A stretch of 64,000 bases of DNA from Liolophura sinensis (GCF_032854445.1 NC_088295.1:6822501-6886500), one strand, 5' to 3'; positions 26,701 through 36,130 are shown, numbered from the stretch's first letter. The notes: a model not told the origin generated them from the sequence alone. Program-made: numbers and translations.

Positions 26701-29700
26701 ATGCTTCATTCAAGCAGATCATAGGTTAGTAAGTTATAACGGGGGAGGGGGGACAATCCACAGCTGAGAGCAATGCTTTATTCAGGCAGATCAGAGGTTA
26801 TTAAGTTATAACGTGGGGTGGACGAGACAATCCACAACTAAGAGCAATACTTCATTTATGCAGATCAAAAGTTACTAAGTTATAACGTGGGGTGGATGAG
26901 AAAATCCACAACTTAGAGCAATGCTTCACTGAGGCGTATGAAAGGTTATTAAGTTATAGCGTGGGAGTGCGTGTGTGTGGGAGGTGGGGTGGGGGTGGGG
27001 GTGGGTGAGACAATTCACAGCTGAGAGCAATGCGTCATTCAGGCATATCAGAGGTTATTAAATTATAACGTGGGGTGGATGAGACAATCCACAACTGAGA
27101 GCAATGCTTCATTCAGGCATATGAAAGGTTATTAAGTTATAACGTGGGAGTGGGGGGGTGGGGTGGTGAGACAATCCACAACTGACAGCAATGCTTCATT
27201 CAGGCATATGAAAGGTTATTAAGTTATAACGTAGGAGTGGGGGGTGGGGTGGTGAGACAATCCACAACTGAGAGCAATGCTTCATTCAGGCATATGAAAG
27301 GTTATTACGTTATAACGTGGGAGTGGGGGATGGGGTGGTGAGACAATCCACAACTGACAGCAATGCTTCATTCAGGCATATGAAAGGTTATTAAGTTATA
27401 ACGTGGGAGTCGGGGGTGGGGTGACAATCCACAACTGAGAGCAATGCTTCATTCAGGCATATGAAAGGTTATTAAGTTATAACGTGGGAGTGGGGGATGG
27501 GGTGGTGAGACAATCCACAACTGACAGCAATGCTTCATTCAGGCATATGAAAGGTTATTAAGTTATAACGTGGGAGTGGGGGTGGGGTGGTGAGACAATC
27601 CACAACTGACAGCAATGCTTCATTCAGGCATATGAAAGGTTATTAAGTTATAACGTGGGAGTCGGGGGTGGGGTGACAATCCACAACTGAGAGCAATGCT
27701 TCATTCAGGCATATGAAAGGTTATTAAGTTATAACGTGGGAGTGGGGGGGGGGGGGGACAATCCACAACTGAGAGCAATGCTTCATTCAGGCAAATGAAA
27801 GGTTATTAAGTTATAACGTGGGAGTGGGGGGTGGGGTGGTGAGACAATCCACAACTGACAGCAATGCTTCATTCAGGCATATGAAAGGTTATTAAGTTAT
27901 AACGTGGGAGTGGGGGGTGGGGTGGTGAGACAATCCACAACTGAGAGCAATGCTTCATTCAGGCATATGAAAGGTTATTAAGTTATAACGGAGGAGTGGG
28001 AGGGGGGGAGACAATCCACAACTGAGAGCAAGGCCCCAAGGGTTACTAAGTTATAACTTAGTAAGGCAGATCAGAGGTTTGTAAGTTATGACGTGAGGTG
28101 TAGGAGACAATCCACACAACACGTAATGTGGATACACTAACATATAGATGCAGTTACCATTTATTCTTTTCGCGCCTATCTCACTGCGTAGGCCTACCTA
28201 GACTCCTGAATCACACAGTTAAGACAGTTGCGGACCATCGTTCAAGTTTATATGCTGCTAATACGGGTCTCGTACTAAAAGGCTTACACAGTAGGCTGCA
28301 AATAATGATTGGCTTTGCGCCGTCGTCAAATGAGAACAAGACGACAGACGAAGTGAAGAAGAATTTCAGCCTAACAAATGACATGCCAAACATAATATGT
28401 ACAATACTATCGTGTCGTAGTACACAGCGCTGTGACGAGGTGGGATGAGAATCTAAGATACTGCATGAAAACTACGGGCACTTTTACATAATCGTATCAA
28501 TTCGTCCAACTCTACCTACACTGATGGATCAGTTCGCTCTGCTACGGATCTATATGTGTATTACTAGATGAGATGACGAGGCAGATATGAATAATGCCTG
28601 ACCCATGTACACATAACTGATGAAGACATTTGCTCTGGGTACTTGGTAACACACAAATCTAACAATTAGGCTCGATACTACTCTTGGTAGTTATTGTTTA
28701 AATCTCAAATCAACCCGACAGAACAGGATAACTGTCATTATTAAAACCACCTGGCGGCCAACTGATCAATAAATGGGTTTTTAAGCTGCACAAACGGGGT
28801 TCGTAAGCGAACGCATTAAACCATGTAAATGTGGCTGGTGTGCTTTCTCCCGGCCAGAAAAGCCTGAGTCCCAGCCACATGACCCGATAGGTAGCAGATG
28901 TGTATAACATTCCTGTGTATACAGTCGGGTAATGTCCTCAGAGGTTTACAACCCAGCGGTTATGCAGGCCTGTACACCGGTACAGCACTGACCTGCTGTT
29001 ATGTACGGTAAGATTAGTGGGACATCTGCACCTGGAGATTACTCACTACCGATGACGGCTAAAATGTCGTCAGTCTCAAATAAACCACGAGCCTCGTAAA
29101 AGCATAAAGAAGAGAATGATGCTACATTAAGGACGGCTACAAAGCTTCATCAGCGGTTTAAAAAAGCATGTGATATTGCAGAGTCGTAGGCCTGTCCATA
29201 TCAAGGCATGGACATGTTTAGAGCTATTGTCTGTTACTATACAGGTCCGTGCATGGCGAGCATGGATCAAATCACTGAAATTCTTGTGACAACTGTTAGC
29301 ATTGCTTTGGGCAGTGCCTAGAATAGACGCAGGTAATGACTTCTGAATGACTAGGTAACGGGTTGTAACAATGACAGAGATCGGCCACTGTGTATACCTG
29401 TGCGGTAGACATGGGAGATGGTAGGCTATGTCCTGTTCAGGTGATGAACGCACTACCCACCGGTCCGCTATCTCAAGGATCTCGATGTTACAGGACCTAT
29501 GTACATCATCCCTACCCCCAAACTAGATCAGAGTTACACTGCACGTCTTCCAGTAACTACCGCAAATAATGCATACAGTATTCAAAAGATTAATTTCTGA
29601 ACAGGCTGGTACACTTAGTGCCTTTAGAAAACCGGTTATGGCTAAATTTAAATTTTGTACGATGTATCTGCAACAATACTTATGTTCCCTCCTTTAAGGG

Positions 29701-29897
29701 TTGGTGACCTGAGGACGTAATTAACTCACCTTCGGTCTCCTCCAGACGATGTCAAGCGAGGCGGTGCCTTTGTAGTAGAGAGACCTGGCATTGGCAGGAA
29801 AGTCTGGGTCTTCATACAGAGACCCACCACGGCTCTCCAATTCGGCCCTGAGGGTCTTGTAATCCCTACCCTCTTCTTCCAGATAACGGTAAAACAT
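5685..29897 (-). CDS. Classical calpain (Cys/His/Asn triad, C2-like domain, penta-EF-hand), complete, 19 coding exons
   Basis: This is a calcium-dependent intracellular cysteine protease. Nineteen exons join in phase to 657 aa. Residues 1-80 are the N-terminal region ([22 protein letters not shown]). The protease core follows: [13 protein letters not shown] with oxyanion Gln and catalytic Cys82, EGHAYSI with His247, and RIRNPWG with Asn271. The C2-like domain III spans about 340-490 (TAGGC-like [35 protein letters not shown]). A penta-EF-hand domain spans about 500-657, with one canonical loop [12 protein letters not shown] at 572-583 and degenerate loops elsewhere. It ends WLETTMYQ, like the WLQLTM end of vertebrate large subunits. 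Start: ATG at 29895-29897, followed by an acidic stretch; an upstream exon with another start is not excluded. All catalytic residues are present, so activity is expected. The orthologue number is not assigned. Confidence 0.93.
5965..6020 (-). CDS. Calpain exon 18 (aa 631-649)
   Basis: Encodes [19 protein letters not shown], the last degenerate EF-hand loop. Acceptor TTTCAG, donor GAG|GTGAGT, phase 0. Confidence 0.92.
6477..6593 (-). CDS. Calpain exon 17 (aa 592-631)
   Basis: Encodes [20 protein letters not shown] then [19 protein letters not shown], a degenerate EF-hand pair (F.DF..C..RL..M family block). Donor A|GTAAGT, phase 1. Confidence 0.92.
6851..6929 (-). CDS. Calpain exon 16 (aa 566-592), canonical EF-hand, GC donor
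   Basis: Encodes [19 protein letters not shown] and NEVYKLI. Loop residues Asp572, Asp574, Ser576, Asp580 and Glu583 fit a calcium-binding EF loop. The only in-frame exit is AG|GCAAGT, a GC-AG intron. Confidence 0.92.
7178..7257 (-). CDS. Calpain exon 15 (aa 539-565)
   Basis: Encodes [20 protein letters not shown] then DLKVWK. The acceptor CACCAG at 7258-7260 is the one that keeps frame with exon 14; the AG eight bases later does not. Donor AAG|GTAAGC, phase 0. Confidence 0.85.
7798..8090 (+). mobile_element. tRNA-derived SINE in calpain intron
   Basis: The head resembles a tRNA: TAGCTCATCTGGTGGAGCG as an A box near 7811 and GAGTTCAAATC as a B box near 7851. The body runs on to about 8090 without a coding frame. 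It is not a folded tRNA gene, because no matching acceptor stem was seen. Confidence 0.5.
8280..8397 (-). CDS. Calpain exon 14 (aa 500-539)
   Basis: Encodes [20 protein letters not shown] then [19 protein letters not shown], the first helix pair of the penta-EF-hand domain. The donor T|GTAAAG is preferred; a second GT six bases on also keeps the frame and would add two residues. Confidence 0.85.
8682..8712 (-). CDS. Calpain exon 13, 31-bp mini-exon (aa 489-499)
   Basis: A small linker exon between domain III and the EF-hand domain, [11 protein letters not shown]. It is chosen because its acceptor ATTTCAG and donor GAG|GTAAGC join exons 12 and 14 exactly in frame. Confidence 0.75.
9446..9663 (-). 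CDS. Calpain exon 12 (aa 417-489)
   Basis: Encodes [19 protein letters not shown] through [40 protein letters not shown] and KTDS. It completes domain III. The donor GTAAGC at 9445 leaves phase 2; the other GT two bases earlier would break the frame. Confidence 0.93.
9950..10565. repeat. Tandem array, 107-bp unit, calpain intron 11
   Basis: Three clear copies have the same point at 10062, 10169 and 10276, with more degenerate units on both sides. The core AAACCTGGAGACAAATAAGCC recurs. Related sequence appears again at 13220-13290, on the far side of the LINE at 10590-13170, so the LINE seems to sit inside or beside the array. The units resemble the exon 11 donor region. Confidence 0.8.
10590..13170 (+). 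mobile_element. Decayed Tx1/L1-like LINE, antisense in calpain intron 11
   Basis: Broken reverse-transcriptase reading frames run in order on the + strand: SIYSDHSM near 10635, [14 protein letters not shown] near 10825, [20 protein letters not shown] near 11025, [10 protein letters not shown] after a stop near 11359, [10 protein letters not shown] near 11538, [18 protein letters not shown] near 11590, [20 protein letters not shown] near 11810, LFDENGKL near 12125 and [16 protein letters not shown] near 12600. This order matches the RT and C-terminal part of L1/Tx1-type elements. Several stops and frame changes show that it is dead. The ends are approximate. Confidence 0.85.
13463..13596 (-). 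CDS. Calpain exon 11 (aa 372-416)
   Basis: Encodes [20 protein letters not shown] then [15 protein letters not shown] and INIGFDIYQ, domain III. Phase 0 out, donor CAG|GTTCGT. Nearby and further downstream there are degenerate copies of this donor region. Confidence 0.93.
14660..14747 (-). CDS. Calpain exon 10 (aa 343-372)
   Basis: Encodes [20 protein letters not shown] and then GGCGNPPYQ, the start of the C2-like domain III (family block W..G.W..G.TAGGC.N). Leaves in phase 1; donor G|GTAAAC. Confidence 0.93.
15211..15304 (-). CDS. Calpain exon 9 (aa 311-342)
   Basis: Encodes [20 protein letters not shown] and then [11 protein letters not shown], the end of the protease core (FWMTFDDF..F..LEICNLTPDAL in family terms). 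Donor ATG|GTGAGC, phase 0. Confidence 0.93.
15794..15871 (-). CDS. Calpain exon 8 (aa 285-311)
   Basis: Encodes [20 protein letters not shown] and then NEGEFW. The acceptor TCTCCAG and donor TG|GTAAGA fit; phase 2 in and out. Confidence 0.93.
16121..16206 (-). CDS. Calpain exon 7 (aa 257-285), catalytic Asn271
   Basis: Encodes [18 protein letters not shown] and then [10 protein letters not shown]. It contains the RNPWG motif with the catalytic Asn. The acceptor is CTCATAG; leaves in phase 2 at donor GTAAGG. Confidence 0.95.
16463..16546 (-). CDS. Calpain exon 6 (aa 229-256), catalytic His247
   Basis: Twenty-eight codons, [20 protein letters not shown] then YSITKLAL. It contains the GHAYS motif with the catalytic His. 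Phase 0 on both sides; donor TTG|GTGAGT. Confidence 0.95.
16683..17700. repeat. Minisatellite, 47-bp unit, about 21 copies, calpain intron 5
   Basis: The unit contains GATTTACTCTGTGGACTGTT and CCATGGTTGATACACCAATG. Copies differ at a few sites, such as GATTTACTC against AATCACTC, and two variant types alternate in 16840-17100. No resemblance to the flanking exons was seen. Confidence 0.95.
17754..17937 (-). CDS. Calpain exon 5 (aa 167-228)
   Basis: Encodes [30 protein letters not shown] and [11 protein letters not shown], which match the GCYEALSGG and TGGVTE blocks of calpains. Donor GTGAGT, phase 0. Confidence 0.95.
18727..18883 (-). CDS. Calpain exon 4 (aa 115-167)
   Basis: Encodes [20 protein letters not shown] and then [14 protein letters not shown], the conserved strand and helix of protease core PC1/PC2. 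The acceptor TTCCCAG at its 5' end is the apparent seed of the 67-bp tandem array just upstream. Leaves in phase 2 with donor GTACGT. Confidence 0.95.
18884..19375. repeat. Minisatellite, 67-bp unit, 8 copies, calpain intron 3 next to the exon 4 acceptor
   Basis: GATATGTC starts at 18901, 18968, 19035, 19102, 19169, 19236 and 19303, with a last copy at 19370, exactly 67 apart. Three sub-types alternate (ACTGAGACGG, GCTGAACCGG, ACGGAGGCGG), giving a 201-bp higher-order unit. The first unit runs into exon 4: both share AAACCGGAAC and CGGATACAAAGATATGTCAT. Confidence 0.95.
19385..19545 (+). mobile_element. SINE-like fragment, GTACGACGTTAAAC-tail family (5' part)
   Basis: It matches 25445-25620: GATCCAGGGTCGAGTCACAC, CTTCCTCGCTTGG, GTTCAGCATGAAGGGGATA and ATAATGGCTCGGGCGGGGC occur in the same order. 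The tail is missing. Confidence 0.7.
19957..20061 (-). CDS. Calpain exon 3 (aa 80-115), catalytic Cys82
   Basis: Encodes [20 protein letters not shown] and then [16 protein letters not shown]. The acceptor TATCCCAG and donor G|GTAAGT flank it; it enters and leaves in phase 1. Confidence 0.95.
21164..21233 (-). CDS. Calpain exon 2 (aa 57-80), oxyanion Gln
   Basis: The acceptor GGTTTCAG precedes GAA. The exon encodes [18 protein letters not shown] and then QQGELG, and ends with donor G|GTAAGC, phase 1. The Gln six residues before the catalytic Cys is the oxyanion-hole residue. Confidence 0.92.
23780..24540. repeat. Minisatellite, 81-bp unit, about 9 copies, with a 27-residue open frame
   Basis: CGTGTCCTCACGA recurs at 23985, 24066, 24147, 24228 and 24309, 81 bases apart. 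Because 81 is divisible by three, the minus strand stays open for 259 codons, repeating [20 protein letters not shown]-like units. It lies in calpain intron 1 on the same strand. The frame is probably a by-product of the repeat, as it has no known domain. Confidence 0.9.
24911..25080 (-). mobile_element. tRNA-SINE fragment (tail and 3' body)
   Basis: Same family as 36262-36535 and 38390-38648: a (TTAT)n stretch, GTAGTCAAGGCTATTTCACT, CGATGGCGGCCAGCATTATG and GGTTGTTGGCAGACCT, all in minus orientation. The tRNA-like head is absent. Confidence 0.65.
25445..25775 (+). mobile_element. SINE-like element, GTACGACGTTAAAC-tail family (fullest copy)
   Basis: Runs from GCGATAGATCCAGGGTC to GAAAAATTGTCAAGTACGAC, GTTAAACACC and a CACTCACTC simple repeat. 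It is the most complete of the four copies in this window. Confidence 0.7.
26330..28115. repeat. G-rich minisatellite, 80-86 bp unit, about 22 copies, calpain intron 1
   Basis: The unit has a constant part (GACAATCCACAACTGAGAGC, AATGCTTCATTCAGGCATAT, GTTATTAAGTTATAACG) and a variable G-tract of GTGGGAGTGGGGGTGGGGTG type. One copy has a run of 16 G at 26445-26460. The G-rich strand is the + strand, which is the template strand for calpain transcription. Array length is likely to differ between individuals. Confidence 0.95.
29730..29897 (-). CDS. Calpain exon 1 (aa 1-56)
   Basis: It starts at ATG 29897 ([20 protein letters not shown]) and ends at the WRRPK block with donor AAG|GTGAGT, phase 0. 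A TGA lies in frame 15 bases upstream of the ATG, which supports this start unless an acceptor is used just before it. Confidence 0.85.
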
Positions 29898-30640
29898 TTC
29901 ACCTTTCTCTCACCTGTTCACCTAACACCTTAGTTAGCCCCTGTACATGATAGTTTCAGGTAATGCGATCGAACAAGCTGTGCTCTGCACTTAACTGTCT
30001 CCCTTTCCACTGTGTAACAGACGCTGCCAGGCTTGACTGAACCCTCCAGCTCACCTGTACATCAGAAGACACTAGTTTCACTTTAGCCGCCTTTGCTAGA
30101 AAACGGATCTCTCGAGATCCAATACCGGTTATGTGTCGACAAGTCTTTTGTAAATACCATATATAAATATCTGTACTACAGGCCAACTACGTTTGCTCAA
30201 ACGCGCCCTTTTCACTGTCCTTGGGTAGTTATACAGGTGCTGATTCTGCGGCCACTCACTGCCTTTAAGCCAGTATGGATCTACTTTCGTATACTATGAC
30301 GATTATATTGAGGATTCACTGATCGCCTTTCTATGGCATTTCCTCAAATGCAGGTCAAGGCACCGTACGCAACTGTTCATGTACTCAGCATGCGCACACT
30401 GGATTGACCTAGTTTGCCGACATTCACCTGTACGAGTCATTGAAGTTTATATATATACGTATGTATCATACCGGCAGGTTTCAGGAAGCCACGAATAACT
30501 CGATACCCGGACCGCAACCCCTTGACTCAGCTTCAATAAACCCTTAGTCCCCAGTCCCTCTCAGGCCTATATTTTCGGCCACGGTTACAACAACGCTATT
30601 AGCTGGTGGATAGCTTCCCTGTCATCCACAAGCAACAATC
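29898..30640. promoter_or_regulatory. Region upstream of calpain start; promoter expected, none defined
   Basis: This lies between the calpain start codon and the LINE. No TATA box or initiator could be fixed from sequence alone. No other gene was seen. Confidence 0.3.
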
Positions 30641-30649
30641 AAATAAATA

Positions 30650-33230
30650 AGCAATAAAATTAGAAGAAATGGCATTGACAACTTGGAGAATAAAGAAAAT
30701 TTTGAGACCGATAAAACTCTTCCAACGCAGAATTTAAGCACAAATACCAACGCTCATAATTTGATTTCTACACAAACAGCACAAGTATATTATTTAACTA
30801 CATCTCCAACGGGTGACTAAATTAACCTACCCCAACAGGCGCGTGTACAATTTTCGAAAGGCAGACATTCCTCATCTAAAAATGCTTCTTTCATCAGTGT
30901 CCTGCAACTCTCTCATAGGCAACACAGACGTTAATGGAAGTATGTCAAATTTTTATGACATTCAGTATGCGTCAATCTCTAACTCTGTTCCAAGTGTTTT
31001 AATTCGTGGGCGCAAGTTTCCACCTTGGTTTGATCAAGATCTACTAGCCGTGCTTAAAGAAAAGGAACAGTCTTATAACATGTACAAAAAAAGATAAAAG
31101 TGACATTCATTATTCTAATTTCGCTGTTATGCGAAAAAGATTCAAAAAGTTCAAACGGGAAAAATATCAGGATTATATTTCAAATGTTGAGTCAGAAACG
31201 GAAAACAACCCGAAACGATTCTGGGGTTTCGTAAAAGCCAAAGCAATCAGAAGGCTCAATTCCGGGCTCTGTCAAGTATGAAAATATTGGGGCTAATGAT
31301 ATCAACTCAGTCACAGAGTTGCTTAACGATTTTTTCTACAGTGTTTTTACCAGACCCCAAACAACGGAAATGCCTCTGTTCTCTGTTCAGTGTGATGACA
31401 TAATGAGCAATGCTACTGTTAATGCCCATGATATATCCTGATTACTGGATTCTGTAAAAATCCACAAGGCCTGTAGATATGACAATATTTCAGGTCTACT
31501 TTTGAAAGAGTGTGCAGAGGAATTTTCAATGCATCTCTTCAAAATGGGTGCTTCCCAACAGATTTTAAGAGAGCTAACGTGATTCCAATTTTCAAAAAGG
31601 CGACCGGACCGACGTTACTAATTACCGCCCTATATCTTTGTTACCACTCTTCAGTAAAATTTTGAAAAGGCTGTATATGAAACACCGTTTCAACATGTTC
31701 GAAACAAAATAGCCTTAAATCAACATGGATTTTTTCTTAACCGTGACACAGTTACCAACCTAGCCTGTTATGTTGATGGTATCACTAAGGTTTTTGACGC
31801 AAAACTGTAGACCGATACTGTGTACCTAGACCTATGTAAAGCCTTCGACAGCGTCTCTCATGATATGCTGATACATAAACTGAAGCATTATGGCTTCCAA
31901 CGCCCACTGCTCAAATGGCTGCGCTCCTATCTCGAAGGCCATTCGCAACGAGTTGTTCTACAGGGCGCAGAATCTTAATGTAAGCCGGTATTATTTGGTG
32001 TACCGCGAGGGTCTTTGATTCGTCCGCTGCTGTTTACTTTATATGTAAACGACATGTCTTCTTGTGTTCGGCACTTTAAATTGTCACTGTATGCAGATGA
32101 CAGTAAACTTTACAAAAAAGTGCGTTTCGCGCAAGAGTGTGAGCTATTACAGGATGACCTTGCAAGTTTAACAAACTGGTGTTCAGTTTGGCAGCATAAG
32201 TTAAACGTGGATTAAGTGTTGTGTCATATCATTCACGAATAAGACCAACAAAAGTATATCCAATTATAGCATAGACATGCACTTGAAAGAGTTGAGACTG
32301 TGAAAGATCTTGGGATAACATTAACCAGTAATCTGATTTTTAGAGTACATGTCACCAGTACCGTTAGAAAAGGTTATAAAATGTTTGGTTTTCTCAAGCG
32401 ATCGTGCATTTCTTTTACAAAAATCAAGTCACTTATATCCCTGTACAGATCTTTAGTTCACTTCAACTTGGAGTATGGGTAAATTATATGGTCCCCCACT
32501 CAAAAATATCTCTCAGACAAGTTAGAGTCCGTTCAAAAAAGTTCATCAAATATCTTTGTTTTAAAACTAATGACGCTCATTCCTCTGAAAAATACAGTTC
32601 TATGTGTAAACATTTTCAGCTGCCAACACTATCTGATCGCCGCAGAGCTGCCGATTTAAAGTTCTTACACTAATGTGTTCATTCTATCGTTGACTCGTTA
32701 GTAGAGCAGGTCAACTTTAATTTTCCTGCCTGGACCTTACGACAAACAGCAACTTTTCCGGCCTTCGTCAACTAGAATTAACGCTCGAAAACATTCATTT
32801 TTCCCTCCAGCCATGAATTTCTATAATGACCTGAGTTCTAGTCATTCCACAGAAATATTTTCTTCACAACAATCTTTTAGAAGGTCAGTTCACTCGATTC
32901 TTTTTTAACGGTTTTTCTATGATTAACATATTTCATGATCTTAACTTCTGATTATAACGGTTTACAACTTTTATCTTTTTTAGATGAAATTTCAACAAGA
33001 ACAGTTTTATATATTCACCTGTTTACATGTAGGCTTATAACATTTCTGTACCAAGAATGACATCACATGTTTACACTATCTTTGTACAAAAAATGCATTT
33101 CATATTTACCTAGCTCTACATATGTGTATTATACGCTTCTGTTACTCTGTATGTTTCCCTGTTATCAGACCTGTAAGTGGGCTCCTGGCCTGTTGGGTTT
33201 AAATATTAATAAACCTAAACGATAAATCAT
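30650..33230 (+). mobile_element. Decayed Jockey/CR1-like non-LTR retrotransposon
   Basis: Broken frames in order: RRVYNFRKADIPHL at 30838, KFPPWFDQDLLAVLKEKE near 31013, an RT core with LDLCKAFDSVSHDMLIHKLK near 31825, LIRPLLFTLYVNDMSSC at 32016 and LSLYADDSKLYKK at 32082 (the YADD catalytic box), then KDLGITLTSNLIF at 32300 and a C-terminal FYNDLSS..RRSVHSIL near 32818. It has several frameshifts and stops. The 3' end is AT-rich (TATTAATAAACC). Confidence 0.85.
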
Positions 33231-33584
33231 TTAAATCGGACTTATGCGTACAAGCCCTTACTTCCCAGGTTTGAATCAGCACACACCTATATGTTGCCGT
33301 CATTTACGCTCAATTTGAAATCGGATATAGACCCACGTATGAACTTCCTCAGCATGACTTGCTCATCAGTATAATTGTTACATTATTATACAACAGTTAA
33401 CTCTCTAAATCGATGTACCTTGCACTCAAACAGACCGCATCCACAATAATTTTAAAAAATCCATTATGATAATAAAGATAACCTACGTAAGCCTCCTACA
33501 TTGCATGAAATCATGGATGTATGTTGTGTACGCATCCTGTTCGTCAGAGAAGACGTGCGCTGTGCATACACGTGTGTAGTTAAT
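33231..33584. other. Gene-free stretch
   Basis: AT-rich sequence between the LINE and the 45-bp array. Nothing was recognised on either strand. Confidence 0.4.
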
Positions 33585-34035
33585 AGTGCGCATGGGAGAT
33601 ATCCCTGTGTACATTTACGGATATATAATAGTGCGCATTGGAGATACACCTGTGTACATTTACGGATATATAATAGTGCGCATGGGAGATACCCCTGTGT
33701 ACATTTATCCATATATAACCGTGCGCATGGGAGATACCCTTGTGCACATTTATCCATATATAATCCTGCGCATGGGAGATACACCTGTTTACATTTATCC
33801 ATATATAACCGTGCGCATGGGAGATACCCCTGTGTACATTTATCCATATATAACCGTGCGCATGGGAGATACACCTGTTTACATTTATCCATATATAATC
33901 GTGCGCATGGGAGATACCCCTGTGTACATTTATCCATATATAATCGTGGGCATGGGAGATACCCCTGTTTACATTTGTCCATATATAATAGTGCGCATGG
34001 GAGATACCCCTGTGTACATTTATCCATATACACGT
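33585..34035. repeat. Minisatellite, 45-bp unit, 10 copies
   Basis: GTGCGCATGGGAGAT starts at 33586, 33631 and 33676 and continues every 45 bases. The unit also contains ACATTTATCCATATATAA. Since 45 is a multiple of three, both strands show long open frames; these are repeat artefacts. Confidence 0.95.
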
Positions 34036-34739
34036 TATATATATTTCTACATTGTCTCTCCCTTACCGTTTCTTGTCAACACGCTGTAAATGAACTTTAA
34101 TGTAAACTGCCTTGGTTTACTAAGTGCCATTCTTGAGTCACTGATACATTTTTAAAAAATTATCTACATTTCATATCACCATAGTTTTATTTTGACAATT
34201 ATTTTATTTCACGATCATTCTATTAATCAGGCACATCCTCTTGCAAACATTTTTGATTCACCTATAAAGACGGCTATGTGTCCGTGTATGCCACGAGCTT
34301 AAAAGGCTTATGGGACCGTTCACAAAACCATGTTTTCTATGTTTCATCTCTACGTTTCAGAGTTATAAGATTAGGTTCATATGAGGAGTGTTCCCGATGC
34401 AGAATCTGTTCCCGGACACTGATCATCCAACTACGTGTAAGTACGTTCAAATATTACGACAGAGATTGGGAGCTGTGCTTGCCGACTATATTTACTGTGA
34501 ATCTTAAATTCACCATAATTTTGATTCACGGTGCCAGTCAAATGTACAAAATTTCCATTCAACTGTCAATAACCACAACTTCCCAGTACGGCTGCACGTT
34601 CAATTCTCTCGATTATTTGAACCGTATAGAAGACGGAAATACGACAAGACGGAGATACAGCAGGCCTGCACGAAATGGCAGGTAAAAGGTATACAGAGTA
34701 CGGTACTTCTACGTAAACATATATATGGCCTTTGTAAAC

Positions 34740-34772
34740 ATTAGAAAATAAATAAATAAATAAATAAATAAT
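34740..34772. repeat. (AAAT)n microsatellite
   Basis: AAATAAATAAATAAATAAAT at 34746 onward, perhaps the tail of a SINE whose body is no longer recognisable. Confidence 0.8.
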
Positions 34773-35319
34773 AGAGACAATGCTTATCTACCTTAAATTA
34801 TATGATACAATAGTATAGAAATTAATGGCATTTAGTTAAAATGTTTACCGATCAAGTTCAAAATGCGTTTACCCAACAAGTTAAGTAACTTACATATGCT
34901 GCTGGTAAAAGTGGTTTGGATAGCGAAAGCTCAAGACGAGTGGCGTGAATCTCAGCTGCGTTGGAGCCAGTTTCCGTGAAGTCAATGTGATCTTCAACAT
35001 CGAAAGCAAGTTTTATTGAGCAATGTACTAAACATATCTGATTGGAATCTGCTACAGCCACGGTTTACGTCCAACAATGCCTCAGTCGAAGAAAAAAAAC
35101 AGGATCTTATTTCCTCTTCAATTCAAACCTTGTATTTAGGAATGTATTTTGCTCAGTGACTTGCAGAATGCGATAAGAAGGATGTGTGGTTTATCCATTT
35201 TGTTCCATGAATCCATTTTGTCCGCCGATATTGGCCAAGAGGAAAACCATGTAGGCCAACATAGTAAAGAATTTCGTCGCTGATCGACTCTTGACGTTAG
35301 ACAGTTTTCAGTCCAACGC

Positions 35320-35490
35320 ATTTTGTCTTGCCATTCATTTTGTCGTCCTGTAATGCATTTCGCCGTACTGTGATGCATTTTGTCGTCCTGTAACGCATTT
35401 CGTCGAATTGAGCTGTATTGCGCCGCCCTGTTATGCATTTTGTTGTCCTGTAATGCATTTTGTCGTCCTGTAACGCATTTTGCCGTTTAG
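35320..35490. repeat. Short tandem array, about 22-bp unit
   Basis: Repeats of GCATTTTGTCGTCCTGTAA with variants GCATTTCGCCGTACTGTGAT and GCATTTTGTTGTCCTGTAAT, seven or eight copies. Confidence 0.85.
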
Positions 35491-35648
35491 TAGTGTAGAC
35501 TTAATGCCGAAACCGAAGATCATGATTCAGTCGCACCACTGTACTGGTCAAGCGCCAAATTTTAGTCAGTCAGCGTGGGTCCTAATTAAGGAGTCTTTTG
35601 TGGACCTGATTTATAAGAATGGCCAGTGTTTCTCGTGTCTAAAGTACA

Positions 35649-35668
35649 AAAAAAAAAAAAAAAAAAAA
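35649..35668. repeat. Poly(A) tract
   Basis: A run of about 20 A on the + strand. It may mark the 3' end of a retroposed copy, but no parent was recognised. Confidence 0.85.
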
Positions 35669-35756
35669 CAATCCTCAAGTTTGACATTGTTTAGGTGCAA
35701 ACGGCAAGGTGTTATGGTACTTACAGACAATTCTTGTTTCGTCAGCTTCTAACGCC

Positions 35757-35870
35757 AAATACACCAGACAAGTCTATACACCAGACAAGTCTATACACCA
35801 GACAAGTCTATACACCAGACAAGTCTATACACCAGAAAGTTTATACACCAGACACGTCTACACAACAGAT
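35757..35870. repeat. Tandem array, 17-bp unit, about 6 copies
   Basis: CAAGTCTATACACCAGA repeats, first exactly and then with changes (AAAGTTTATACACCAGA, CACGTCTACACAACAGA). Confidence 0.9.
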
Positions 35871-35954
35871 AAGTGTATACAGTTACTATGCAGAAGGTTG
35901 TCACTGACCTGGTGGACTGTAATTAGTATGCTAAGTTAAGTCTCATGGCGAATG

Positions 35955-36130
35955 ACCGTGCAGTGACCGACAAGCTTTGTGCACAGTAACTGACAAGCCA
36001 TGTGCACAGTGACCGACAAGTCTTGTGCACAGTGACTGATAGGCCATGTGGACAGTGACCGACAGGCCTTGCGGACCCTGACTGGCAGGCCTGGACAGTG
36101 ACTGACAGGTCTTACGCACTGGCTGACAAT
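35955..36130. repeat. Tandem array, 23-bp unit (46-bp dimer)
   Basis: CAGTGACCGACAAG and CAGTGACTGACAAGCCATG alternate, each followed by TGTGCA-like sequence. About seven degenerate copies. Confidence 0.8.

Larger units (their letters stand above)
21234..29729 (-). other. Calpain intron 1 (8.5 kb)
   Basis: This separates the start exon from the QQGELG exon. It holds two minisatellites (23780-24540 and 26330-28115) and SINE pieces at 24911-25080 and 25445-25775. The rest (21234-23780 and 28120-29729) shows no convincing exon. Transcription regulation of long first introns is common, but no site was identified. Confidence 0.75.

Noticed and set aside
29047-29092. A 46-bp exon-like piece ([15 protein letters not shown]) that would join calpain exon 1 to the Cys exon in frame
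   Set aside because: It fits phase but lacks the conserved Gln and the NP.F block. The piece at 21164-21233 ([14 protein letters not shown]) fits phase and the family exactly, so it replaces this one.
33464-34100. Open frames of 167-199 aa on both strands
   Set aside because: They come from a 45-bp repeat without stops; both strands are open at once, as expected for an artefact.
34894-35051. Exon-like open stretch on the minus strand (QICLVHCSIKLAFDVEDHID...) with a strong GTAAGT donor
   Set aside because: No ATG in frame, no recognisable domain and no partner exon nearby. It may be real but cannot be supported.
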